Source: DATARN01 sp963851105
GTDB taxonomy: Bacteria > Actinomycetota > Acidimicrobiia > Acidimicrobiales > Palsa-688
NCBI GenBank assembly: GCA_963851105.1
Contig: CAWKNP010000008.1
Coordinates: forward strand, 1 to 64,000
Direction of reading: 5' to 3'
DNA: 64,000 nucleotides
The position numbers and the translations under genes were made by a program. Positions within the stretch are counted from its first letter, which is position 1; the number at the start of each line of letters is the position of its first letter. Shown here piece by piece: positions 17,708-25,517 of the stretch. A model generated the notes under the pieces. That model did no database searches. It worked only from the letters and a program-made list of their open reading frames with translations, and was not told the origin of the DNA.

Positions 17708-18949
17708 ATGGCAGCAACGAAGAAGTTGGTCGGTGCGCTTGCGCTGAGCCTTGGTCTGGTCTTGCCAGCGGCGTCGGCGTGGGCCGCCCCGGTAGGGGCG
17801 GCGGTGACCTGCGGTCAGCTCGTCACGACCAGCGTGAAGCTCACCGTTAACCTGGTCCGCTGCCCGGGAAACGGATTGGTCATTGGGGCCGACGGAATCA
17901 CCATCGATCTGAACGGCCACACCATTGGCGGGACCAATGCCGCCCGAAGCGAGGGCATCGCTGATGACGGTCACGGAGGCGTGGCGATCACGAACGGCAT
18001 AATTCGCGATTTCTTCGTCACCGGGTTAGGCCTCCGTCACGCCGCTTCCAGCCGGGTCCGCAACCTCTCCGTGCTACAGATCGGTGCTGGAGGCGGTCCG
18101 AACGACTTCTCGGCCGGCATCCTGGCCATCGATTCTGCCGATGTCCAAGTCCTGGACAGCACCGTGACCAACAACGTGACGGCCTTCGAATCGGACGGCA
18201 TCTTCGTGAAACGATCACCGGGGGCGTGGCTACAGGGCAACCGGTTCAACCAGAACTCGTGGACCGGTCTCATTCTCAGCGACTCACCCAATGGCCGCAT
18301 CCTCCATAACACTACGGATGGAAATCCGAACTCCGGCATGGCCGTCCAGCGCTCTGACTCGACGGTGGTCATAGGCAATGAGGTGATCGGGAATGGCACC
18401 AACGGCCTCGTCGCCGGAGCCATGCACGGCGTGACGATCATCGGCAATACCGCCAACGGCAACGGCCTCGGCAACCCTGACAGTTGGGGACTGTTGTTCT
18501 TCGACCTCCATGACGGGGTCATCTCGGGGAATCAGGCCAACCGAAACCTGGACGGCTTCCTTCTTACCGGTGGTCAATTCGGATCTGATCACAACCGGGT
18601 GGTCAACAACACGACCAGCGAGAACATGATCCAGGGCCTCGCCATCGACACCGGTGCGGACGCCAACACCGTGGTGGGCAACGTTGCCGATCGCAATCAG
18701 GGTGCCCTCAACGTCGGCGGTGGTATCGGGGTAGGCGGGACCGGCAACCGGCTTCAGGCCAATGTGGCCAACCAAAACGTTGGCAACGGCATCGAAGTGG
18801 TTGTGCCCGGGAATTCCCTCACAGCGAACACCGCCAACACCAACGCCGGGCACGGCATGGATGCGGGGACCGGCACGCTCGACGGCGGCGGCAATAGGGC
18901 CTTTGGCAACGCCCTCCAGCCCCAGTGCATCGGAATCACTTGTTCGTGA
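17708..18949 (+). CDS. Secreted right-handed parallel beta-helix protein
   Basis: Start at ATG 17708, which begins a clear Sec signal (MAATKKLVGALALSLGLVLP, cleavage near SAWA-APV). The 413-residue product has successive beta-helix coils rich in Asn, Gly and Val with the NosD/pectate-lyase pattern (GITIDLNGHTIGG, HGVTIIGNTANGNG, RLQANVANQNVGNGI). Such folds bind or cleave polysaccharides, but I see no diagnostic catalytic triad. Two cysteines near the N-terminus and two at the C-terminus (QCIGITC) may cap the helix. The frame is open upstream into the WhiB-like remnant. No downstream partner is seen. Confidence 0.8.
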   Translation: MAATKKLVGALALSLGLVLPAASAWAAPVGAAVTCGQLVTTSVKLTVNLVRCPGNGLVIGADGITIDLNGHTIGGTNAARSEGIADDGHGGVAITNGIIRDFFVTGLGLRHAASSRVRNLSVLQIGAGGGPNDFSAGILAIDSADVQVLDSTVTNNVTAFESDGIFVKRSPGAWLQGNRFNQNSWTGLILSDSPNGRILHNTTDGNPNSGMAVQRSDSTVVIGNEVIGNGTNGLVAGAMHGVTIIGNTANGNGLGNPDSWGLLFFDLHDGVISGNQANRNLDGFLLTGGQFGSDHNRVVNNTTSENMIQGLAIDTGADANTVVGNVADRNQGALNVGGGIGVGGTGNRLQANVANQNVGNGIEVVVPGNSLTANTANTNAGHGMDAGTGTLDGGGNRAFGNALQPQCIGITCS

Positions 18950-19267
18950 TGGTGCCCGCGGGAGATCGGCCTTTGCGATGTAACGACATTGCGAGCTGGC
19001 TGCGGGTCAGATCGGCGGTATTGGCCCCTTCATTGGCCACGAACAGCAGACCCTTCGGACTCCCGAAGCTCGAGTTGATGTGGGTGACCGCCAGAAGTCA
19101 TGTCGACAAGGTGATGGTCGTCAACGACGATCATGGTTGGGGCTACTGGTCAGCGAGCCCGGGATCCGCTAACACCTGCGACTGGCGGCGCAGACACGGC
19201 GAGCTGGACGCGACAGCCGGGCAACTTTCCTCGAAGGGCTCGCCGACGAGGCTCCCGGGCGCGGCCG
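18950..19267. other. Gene-free stretch between beta-helix gene and element end
   Basis: No credible frame or RNA gene is recognised. The region lies just inside the right end of the first tRNA-Lys-bounded element. Confidence 0.35.
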
Positions 19268-19609
19268 TTACGCGTGGCCGCCGCCGTCTTCAGGACGCAG
19301 CTGCCGATCGGTCGTGTAGCGCGGACTACTCCCCGTCGGCGGCATCATCGCGAATGGAGCGCAGCTCTGGTAGTGCTTCGCGCTCCTTGGGCCGGTCCGC
19401 CCGCTCCTTGGCCGTGGTGATGTCGTCCGTGCGGCGGCCCGAACCACAAACCCGTCACCGTGAAGAATCGTCGACCGTTGCACCAGCTTCTTCGTGCAGC
19501 ACGAGATGACCGTCTGCTGTGCGGTGAGAATTCGATCAAGCGGCGAAGATCGGACCATGGGTTCGAACACAGCAGCCAACTCCGGGTCAAGCCAAAGGTT
19601 CGTGGCCAC
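19268..19609 (-). pseudogene. Small gene next to att repeat, RHH-antitoxin-like start
   Basis: A GTG at 19609 starts VATNLWLDPELAAVFEP, which parallels MATELHLDPELAVFVER of the gene at 23990-24121 beside the second att repeat. The first 15 residues resemble the beta strand and first helix of ribbon-helix-helix proteins. Beyond that the frame is not convincing. A different frame (TDDITTAKERADRPKEREAL, then PELRSIRDDAADGE, stop near 19327) looks more protein-like, so at least one frameshift is likely. It is probably a decayed small regulator at the element end. Confidence 0.4.
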
Positions 19610-19657
19610 CTCAAAAAACTTGCCGACAACCTCTAGACCAAGGCTCACCCACTATCC

Positions 19658-19814
19658 CACCCACTATCTGCACGGACCAGACGGAACGCAACCGACCTGA
19701 CGGACGGTCGGTTGGACGAAACCGCACGTCAGGGCCTTGCGACGTACTGGGCGGACGGCCCGGCAGCGAACTCTTAATCCGCAGGTTCCGGGTTCAAATC
19801 CCGGGGGGCGCACC
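19658..19814 (+). repeat. 157-bp direct repeat ending in tRNA-Lys 3' half (att copy 1)
   Basis: The last 45 bases (19770-19814) are the 3' half of a tRNA-Lys: anticodon loop CTCTTAA with CTT anticodon, then a perfect T arm (CCGGG TTCAAAT CCCGG) and acceptor strand GGGGCGC-ACC. The 5' half is absent. These 45 bases match 24360-24404 exactly. The 112 bases before them align without gaps to 24248-24359 at roughly three-quarters identity by eye. This is the pattern left by integrase-mediated insertion at the 3' end of a tRNA gene. Confidence 0.82.
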
Positions 19815-19844
19815 GAGAACTAGCCGGTCACAAGAAAAGGGTAG

Positions 19845-20329
19845 TCAACTCAAGACCTTTCGAGCGGTCACACCGGCGGCAGCGCCCGGCTGCCTCGGGG
19901 CCCTCGGGGACGGATCGATCCCGTGTCGCTGCCTCGGCCGCGGGCCGCTTTAGCGACTGCGGGGCTGCGCAGCAGCAGGTCGGCGGGCGAGCAGTCGTCG
20001 TCGACGACGTCGTCTGCCTGTCCGATGTGGCCGCCGTCGGTGCCGCTGCCCATCGCGACATCCGCTTTGTCCGCTTGACCGACGACATCGGGGGCCGGGG
20101 CCGCGCCTCCGCGAGCGGGCGTCGGCTCGCCTCGGAGGTCGACCAAGAGGGGGGCACCGGCTTCGACATGGGCCTGGGCCTGACGGAGGAAGGCGGTCCG
20201 GCGCCCCCAGGGCTGGATGTGCATGTAGCGGACTTTCCGCGGTTCCCGGCTCCCGCCAGCGGCGGAGCCGAGGGCCGCGTGCCGAATCACTTCCGGCACT
20301 TCAGCTGGCGCCACCCCGTTCCGAGCCAT
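19845..20329 (-). pseudogene. Remnant of a second XRE/zinc-ribbon recombination operon
   Basis: Bases 19868-19996 encode DCSPADLLLRSPAVAKA... ending RGSRALPPV, closely matching the C-terminus of the XRE protein at 13321. The stop overlaps a GTG at 19871 in the same GTGA arrangement, and that GTG begins V-T-A-R-K-V-L-S before a TGA at 19845, mirroring the first codons of the zinc-ribbon protein. The N-terminal part of the frame (up to 20329, with GRRTAFLRQAQAHVEAG) is unrelated to the XRE protein and of unknown origin. This is a deletion remnant of a second element copy, directly right of att copy 1. Confidence 0.72.
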
Positions 20330-20644
20330 CTTGATTCCGGGAGCGACGCTACTGCTCGCCTGAGGGCTTTCCGGGCAGCGTCATACGGTCCATGAATGCA
20401 GGTCCCGCTGACTGGTTGTACGGTCATGGGCGCGGTTCAAAGAGAGGACCGCCAAAGGGGTCAGACATGGGCACATCGCGGGGGCCTCGTTGCTCCCCCA
20501 CCACGTCCACGGGACGGGCGACCGCGTTCGGTCGTTGCCACTTCGCCACCGGCAAGGGCGCACCCGCCTGCGACACCACTCACGCCGGGCGGACACCGAT
20601 TCAGAGGCGACCGCAGCCCCGGCGATGGCGGCGACTATGGGACG
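20330..20644. other. Gene-free stretch downstream of the TNT gene
   Basis: Several GC-rich frames cross this interval but none is protein-like. No immunity-type gene for the neighbouring TNT domain is recognised here. Confidence 0.35.
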
Positions 20645-21364
20645 TCAGACCGTCTCGACGGGGCCGCCAGCCGGTGACGCCCCGTCGCTACCAGCTGTAC
20701 GGACGGCCCCCAGGCTCAGTCGACGCGCTCGGAGGTACCCGTTGTCGATCAGCCATTTCACGTTGAGCTTCGCCGGGGCGCCGGGCACCAGGCTGCCATT
20801 TAGCTCGTATTGGCGGCCCAGTCCCCGCTGTCCGAAGCCAGGTGCGATCGGGCCGGAATCGACCAGGAATGACCTGCTGACCCGGTACTCGTGGAAATTG
20901 CACGGGAACGCCGGGTCGAAGTTGTCGAGGCTCATCGGCGGCAGGGCGCGCTGGGCGTAGGTTGTGCCTTCGGGGGCGAGAAACGCCCCGAATTCGCTGC
21001 CGAAGCGGTCGACGTCCTGCCCCGGGCCCAACGTGATGGTGTACTCGATGGGGCGCCCGCCCGCGACGAGGAAGCCATTGTCCGGCGGATAGCGCCAGCC
21101 GGGCACTGTCGGATCCCAGTACCTGCTGATGAACTGCTGGATCGTCAGGCCGGCGAGCGGGTCGTACCCCCGAACCATCGGTGCGATCTCCCCGGTCGTG
21201 GGCAGTTGCTGGGGCCCAAGGCGATTGTCGCCGGCGAGAAATTGATCCGAGCAGCCTGTCTGGCCGCCAGGCCCGGCGGCTGCCGTGACGGGCGAAATAC
21301 CGATCATCGCTCCGCACAGCACCAATCCAACGGAAAGCGACGCAATGCGACGTCTGAGGGCCAT
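20645..21364 (-). CDS. Secreted TNT-domain protein, probable NAD+ glycohydrolase
   Basis: The 239-residue protein has a Sec signal (residues 1-30, cleavage near TAAA-GPG) and one C-terminal TNT domain (tuberculosis necrotizing toxin family). Landmarks in order: DVDRFG (Arg120-Phe121), TTYAQRALPP (Arg139), the FHEYRVSRSF strand, GPIAPGFGQRGLGRQYEL with Gln185, and the terminal LNVKWLIDNGYL. Known TNT enzymes hydrolyse NAD+ and NADP+; the Arg-Phe pair and the Gln in GxGxQY are the active-site positions of the family. Two cysteines (38 and 155) could form a disulfide. No immunity gene is adjacent, which suits an exported toxin or a surface NADase. It lies between the two tRNA-Lys repeats and is probably mobile-element cargo. 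Confidence 0.82.
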   Translation of the reverse strand: MALRRRIASLSVGLVLCGAMIGISPVTAAAGPGGQTGCSDQFLAGDNRLGPQQLPTTGEIAPMVRGYDPLAGLTIQQFISRYWDPTVPGWRYPPDNGFLVAGGRPIEYTITLGPGQDVDRFGSEFGAFLAPEGTTYAQRALPPMSLDNFDPAFPCNFHEYRVSRSFLVDSGPIAPGFGQRGLGRQYELNGSLVPGAPAKLNVKWLIDNGYLRARRLSLGAVRTAGSDGASPAGGPVETV

Positions 21365-21589
21365 GTGTTCTCTCTTCGCCAGGCGGAAGAATACTTCAGT
21401 ACTTCAATCCAGCGACGGGCTTGAGTTGGTCGCGCGGGCCATCGAGGTAGTTGTTGGTCTTGGACTACCTTCACGAGCGATGTCGGCGGTCTCCCTCCGT
21501 GCCATTGAGCCCTCGACGAGGACTTTCTGTGCCAGGTATATGCCAGTACCCGCGCCCAGGAGCTCCAGACGCACGCAACTGGTCGGAAC

Positions 21590-21937
21590 TCAATTGATCA
21601 GGAACCACTTCGTACACGACGCCGAGCTCCGACGCGCCAGCCTGCAACATCGCACGTCTGTAGTGACGAGCACGCCACCCCCAACGAGCAAGGCCACGGC
21701 AAGGGCGCCGGCGCTCAGAACGTTGAGCTGCCGGCGCACGCGAAGAGCGAACATCACCGGTACGACAACCCGCGGATATAGCAGCCCAACATCGTCTGGC
21801 AATTCCTCCAACGCGCTCAGTACGCGTTGGCGAACGTCACGGTCAAGTGACGAGACCGGGCCCGACAACGCCCCTGTGCCCGATCCCGAGAACGCAGCCC
21901 GCCCGAGCCGGTAGTACCAGGAGCTCGTGGTGAACAC
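21590..21937 (-). CDS. Hypothetical protein with one membrane helix
   Basis: From a GTG at 21937 the frame gives about 115 residues: a soluble N-terminal part (SSWYYRLGRAAFSGSGTGAL...LDRDVRQRVLSALEELPDDV) and a hydrophobic helix (VLSAGALAVALLVGGGVLV). Upstream in-frame codons (LAGLRLFVAEQLRNGE) look coding but contain no ATG or GTG before a stop, so the 5' end may be lost. Similar small proteins with a DVRQRVLSALEELP-type segment are not assigned to a family by me. It is possibly a truncated element gene. Confidence 0.45.
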   Translation of the reverse strand: MFTTSSWYYRLGRAAFSGSGTGALSGPVSSLDRDVRQRVLSALEELPDDVGLLYPRVVVPVMFALRVRRQLNVLSAGALAVALLVGGGVLVTTDVRCCRLARRSSASCTKWFLIN

Positions 21938-22747
21938 CTCGCCGTTACGCAGCTGCTCCGCGACGAAGAGTCGGAGCCCGGCCAGCTAACTGTTGTGGAA
22001 CGGCTTGTCAATAGGGGAGAAATTCCTGCTCAAAGGTGTTTTCGGCCCCGCGGCTGATCAAGGGTGCGGTCGCTGTGCGGATTGGTTGCGACGCGGATTG
22101 CGGGTTTGCGGCCTCGGCTGAGGGCGTGCGCCGCCCGGTGTCAACAAGCGGAGCGATGTCCAGCTCGAGGAGTTGGGTTGGGACCTGAGCGGCGAAGGAC
22201 GAGGGCGGTCAAGAGCACCGGGAAAAGGCCGGGGTCCCCTTCGGGGTGGCCTTTTTCGGCTCTCCGGTGCTCTTGAGGGCCCGGGAGTTGAACACGCCAG
22301 TCGATAATAGTGAAAGAAGAGATGCCGCCCCCCGTGCTGCGATCGGCGCTCGAAGTATCGACACCGACATCTCTTTGTTGGGCGGCATCCCTTCTGCCTT
22401 TGTCTTGGGTTGCGACTTGGCCTTGGGTTGTGACTTGGCGTTCGGCTTGTGCTCAGGATGTCGAGGCCGCGGGGGGTTGTCACGGAGGGGAGCGCCCTTG
22501 AGGGTTCCCACGACGCGTCGGGGCGACAGAAGTCGGCGAACCGCCATTCTGTAGTACGCGGATCGGTGTACACGCATGTCGGCTTTCCGCAAGATGGCGC
22601 CCCTGACTAAACACGCCACCGGTGGACCCGGCGGGCTTGGGCATAGTTAGAACGGGGATCTTTCCTGCTGCGGCGGGGCCCCGACGCGTCGTGGAGAAGT
22701 TGCTCACCTCCCCGCCGACGAGGAGGTGGGCTCGAACGGTGGTCATC
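21938..22747. other. Gene-poor stretch with nested inverted repeats
   Basis: About 800 bp between a hypothetical gene and the IS110 transposase. It holds the terminator-like hairpin at 22209-22276 and a second inverted repeat: GAAGAGATGCCGCCC at 22316-22330 against GGGCGGCATCCCTTC at 22380-22394, 14 of 15 matching. A leftward frame from about 22577 with Lys/Gln/Pro repeats (AKSQPKAKSQPKTKAEG) exists but is weakly supported. A further hairpin (GCTCACCTCC with GGAGGTGGGC) lies near 22704-22731, just downstream of the IS110 gene. Confidence 0.45.
22209..22276. terminator. Bidirectional terminator nested in a 13-bp inverted repeat
   Basis: TCAAGAGCACCGG at 22209-22221 pairs perfectly with CCGGTGCTCTTGA at 22264-22276. 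Inside, GAAAAGGCC pairs with GGCCTTTTTC, capped by CCCC-TTCG-GGGG. The A-run on one side and T-run on the other give an intrinsic terminator readable from both strands. Confidence 0.65.
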
Positions 22748-23883
22748 TCAGGCTGTCATTTCGGCCCACAAGAAGCCGCACAGCTCCCGGGCGACGGCGG
22801 TGGCCACGACATTCTTGGAGTTCTTCCGCGCCGCCAGACGCCGGAACTTCCCGCACAGGCGGCTCTGCGCGGCCCACGCCCGCTTGATCGTCTCGGCGTG
22901 GACACCGTCTTGGCGGCGACGCAACTCGACGCCGACCGAAGGGCCGGACTGGTACGCCCAGGCCGCCTCGATCAGCTGGGTCCGCATATGCCAGTTTCCC
23001 GCCTTGGTGATATGCCCCCTCGACGTCTTCCCGCCACTGGAGTACTCCGAGGGGATCAGGCCCGTGAATCCCATGAACGCCGAGGCCCTTCCGAAGCGCC
23101 GCCAGTCGCAGACCTCCGATGCCAAGGTCAACGCCCCCAACTGGGCCACCCCCCGGTAGGCGCCCAGGCGGCGCACGGCGTCGGCGAAGGGGTCACGGTC
23201 ATACCAGCCGGCCAGGTCGGCGTCGCCGCCGCCAACTCGCGTTCGCGGCCGTCGACCACGGCCCGGTAGTGGGCGAAGGTGGCGGCCATGGCGGGATCGT
23301 CGAAACGCCGCGCCGTCAGCCACTGGTGATGTTTCATCGTCCACGCCGAGCCGCCCCGCCACACCTCGCTGTGACGCAACAAGAACGCCCCCAGGCGCTT
23401 GCGGGCCCGGTCCAGGTCCTCGACCATGTCCGCCCGGGCGCGGCACAGATCCCGGATCGCCTCCTCCTGGCGGTTGGGCACCCTGATCGCGACCAGCTCC
23501 CCGGCCCGGTGCAGGCGGGCCAGCTTCTGGCAGTCACGGCGATCGGTCTTGACCCGATCGGCCGCCGAACGGGGGATCAGGGACGGGGCGATCACCTGAC
23601 ACGCCACCCCCATCGAGATCAGCAGCCGGTACAACTCGAAGCCCGTCGGGCCCGCCTCGTAACACGCCACCAGCCGGCGGGGATCACCGAATCGGGCCAT
23701 GAAGCGTCGCACCGACACCTCATCGTGAAAAATCCTCTCGACCTCGGCGCTGTCATCCTCGGGAGCCAGGATCCCAATCGAGATCGAGTCCTTATGAACG
23801 TCCATCCCCAGATGGGTCGAATCCTCGGTGCGGCAAACTGGACACGGCCGGCTTCCTTTCTGCGTAGTGGCTCCGGCTGCCAA
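22748..23883 (-). pseudogene. IS110-family DEDD transposase with one frameshift
   Basis: The N-terminal RuvC-like DEDD domain is clear: GMDVHKDSISIGIL with the first Asp, YEAGPTGFELYR, and KTDRRDCQKLARLHRAGELV with later acidic residues. After a frame change near 23225-23232, in a GCC-rich run, comes the C-terminal transposase_20 domain (AVRRLGAYRGVAQLGALTLA, FMGFTGLIPSEYSSGGKTSR with the catalytic Ser region). Length is 3n+2, so one missing base restores about 378 residues. The N-terminal 26 residues may be non-coding; a start at 23805 is possible. Known IS110 enzymes recombine DNA guided by a bridge RNA from the element's flanks. No terminal inverted repeats are expected. Confidence 0.85.
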
Positions 23884-23924
23884 TGTGGCTGACCCACGTA
23901 CTCGGCAGACCGGAAGCCGGCCGT
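23844..23924 (-). ncRNA. Candidate structured RNA upstream of the IS110 transposase
   Basis: ACGGCCGGCTTCC at 23844-23856 is exactly complementary to GGAAGCCGGCCGT at 23912-23924, enclosing 55 bases that contain a further CTGCC/GGCAG pair. It lies at the 5' side of the leftward IS110 transposase, where IS110-group elements encode their bridge RNA. The overlap with the first codons of the longest reading frame suggests that the true start is downstream. The RNA role is inferred; the pairing is seen. Confidence 0.35.
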
Positions 23925-23989
23925 TCCATATTGACTAAGCTGGATGCACCGATTCGTAATCCGTGGTGTGGGTTTGGGTCTTTCCGGGG

Positions 23990-24121
23990 TTATTGGCGGT
24001 GTCGTTGTTGATCGGCTCGACGTGAAGCGTGTCGGGGCAACTCACCCGTCACTTCGGCGTGACGCCGCGCCCGTTCCACAAAAACCGCCAACTCCGGATC
24101 CAGGTGAAGCTCGGTCGCCAT
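23990..24121 (-). CDS. 43-residue RHH-like small protein at element end
   Basis: The frame runs from ATG 24121 to TAA at 23990. It begins MATELHLDPELAVFVERARR, with the strand-helix start of ribbon-helix-helix antitoxins, and ends HASRRADQQRHRQ. A related start (VATNLWLDPELAAVF) lies at 19609 in the same position relative to the other att repeat. It is shorter than a complete RHH dimerisation fold, so it may be truncated or a minimal DNA-binding peptide. Confidence 0.45.
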   Translation of the reverse strand: MATELHLDPELAVFVERARRHAEVTGELPRHASRRADQQRHRQ

Positions 24122-24247
24122 CGCCGAACCAGGCTAGGGGCGTCGCAGTCATCCGAAGCCCTTCAAGCGCATGAACTGCTCGGCCACCAGCAAGGCCCTG
24201 CGAAGCGGGACACCGCACTCCCCCAGCGTCGTGAACCCGACATGCAT

Positions 24248-24404
24248 CACCCACGATCTGCACGGACTAGACGGATTTGGGCCTACTCCACGGACCGTCG
24301 GACGGACATAACCGCAGGTCAGAGCACTGGAACGTACTGGGCGGACGCCACGGCAGCCGACTCTTAATCCGCAGGTTCCGGGTTCAAATCCCGGGGGGCG
24401 CACC
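24248..24404 (+). repeat. 157-bp direct repeat ending in tRNA-Lys 3' half (att copy 2)
   Basis: Bases 24360-24404 are identical to 19770-19814 and are followed by A, completing the tRNA CCA end (ACCA). No 5' tRNA half precedes them. The flanking 112 bases align without gaps to those of copy 1. Since genes to the right look like chromosomal backbone, this is the likely right junction of the integrated island. Confidence 0.82.
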
Positions 24405-24545
24405 ACAAGGTCAAGGTCAGGGGGGTTTCAAGCGCCCCGTCTTTTAGTGGACGACGTAGCGGGTGAAGCCTCCTCTGCTAAGACGTCGCCCTCTCGACGG
24501 AGGCTCGTCGCAACGCTGGCCAACGTCGTCTCAGGGCGATCGTTC

Positions 24546-24737
24546 TCAGGCCCGATGAGGCACATTTGACCGTGAAGGGCTTCCCCGGCGTTGCTCGCCG
24601 AGCTGTTGCTTCAACTCCCATCCCGGCTTCAGTACCTTGCGGTAGTACTCGATGCTCAAGATGGTGAGAGCGATGATGTCGGCTCCCAGCCAGAACAAGG
24701 AGATCCAGTACGCCCAGACGACCGCCGAGATGACCAC
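24546..24737 (-). CDS. Small one-helix membrane protein
   Basis: The 63-residue frame starts at a GTG at 24737, 22 bp downstream of the HdeD-like gene on the same strand. It has one hydrophobic helix (about residues 2-28, VVWAYWISLFWLGADIIALT) followed by a charged cytoplasmic tail (EYYRKVLKPGWELKQQLG). It is probably co-transcribed with the HdeD-like gene. No family is recognised. Confidence 0.5.
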   Translation of the reverse strand: MVISAVVWAYWISLFWLGADIIALTILSIEYYRKVLKPGWELKQQLGEQRRGSPSRSNVPHRA

Positions 24738-24759
24738 GACGTCGCCGGTTCAGGTCGCG

Positions 24760-25338
24760 TCAGACGGCGGCGTGGTGGGCTCCCCGGAAGCTGCCATCGG
24801 AGGCGGGGCGCATCAGGCCTCGGGGAGAAATGGCCAGGCTGAAGTACATCACGGCCGCGAAGATGGCGTACCAGGCGATGGCCCAGGTGATCGCCAGCGC
24901 TCCGGCAACAGGCGCCACCACGAGCAGCACCGCCGCCGCGAGCGACAGGATCCCGACCACTCCGACCACCCAGGGGACCCGGGCGTCACGGCGTCGGTGG
25001 AGAGCGGCCGAGATCTCCAGGGCTCCGGTGACGGCCATCCACACGGCGATGACCCACAGCAGCGCCAGGGCCGTAATACCCGGCCACAGGAATGTCACGA
25101 TGCCGGCCCCGATTCCCGCAAGGGACTCGACGAAGATGATCCAGCGCCGCGTACCTGATGGGCGCATGATCTCGCCGACGAGCAGGAAAACCCCCTCGAC
25201 CATCACATAGGCGCCCCATAAGAGCACCAAGACCGCCAGGGTGATACCTGGCCACGCCAGGGTCAAGGCTCCAAATATGAGGGCGGCGACCCCTCGAACG
25301 GCGAATAACGCTCGGCTGGCTCGGACGTCGGCATCCAT
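24760..25338 (-). CDS. HdeD/DUF308-family membrane protein
   Basis: Start at ATG 25338 with GAGGAG eight bases upstream; an upstream ATG at 25380 adds an unlikely leader. The 192 residues contain six hydrophobic helices in three pairs, each with the DUF308 signature (LAWPGITLAVLVLLWGAYVM, FLWPGITALALLWVIAVWMA). HdeD-like proteins are linked to acid and general stress in enterobacteria; the function in actinobacteria is unknown. It follows the redox/histone-fold gene series on the same strand. Confidence 0.88.
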   Translation of the reverse strand: MDADVRASRALFAVRGVAALIFGALTLAWPGITLAVLVLLWGAYVMVEGVFLLVGEIMRPSGTRRWIIFVESLAGIGAGIVTFLWPGITALALLWVIAVWMAVTGALEISAALHRRRDARVPWVVGVVGILSLAAAVLLVVAPVAGALAITWAIAWYAIFAAVMYFSLAISPRGLMRPASDGSFRGAHHAAV

Positions 25339-25517
25339 GACTCGGGCTCCTCGTCTCGTTGTTTCCAGGGAGTGGGCCACATTCCGTCGAACCGATCGGC
25401 CTACCTTCGGGGGGCAAGGTGGGGGCGTCGTCTCGACTGTCGGTGACCCAACGTCATCAGCGTCGCGCCCATCGCCGTTGACAACATCCCCGAGCCGCGT
25501 GGTTTCCTCCCGCGAAT

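Noticed and set aside
19741..19814. Complete tRNA gene at the first tRNA-like sequence
   Set aside because: The sequence before the anticodon loop cannot form the 5' anticodon stem, D arm or acceptor strand; only the 3' half is present. The same holds at 24331-24404.
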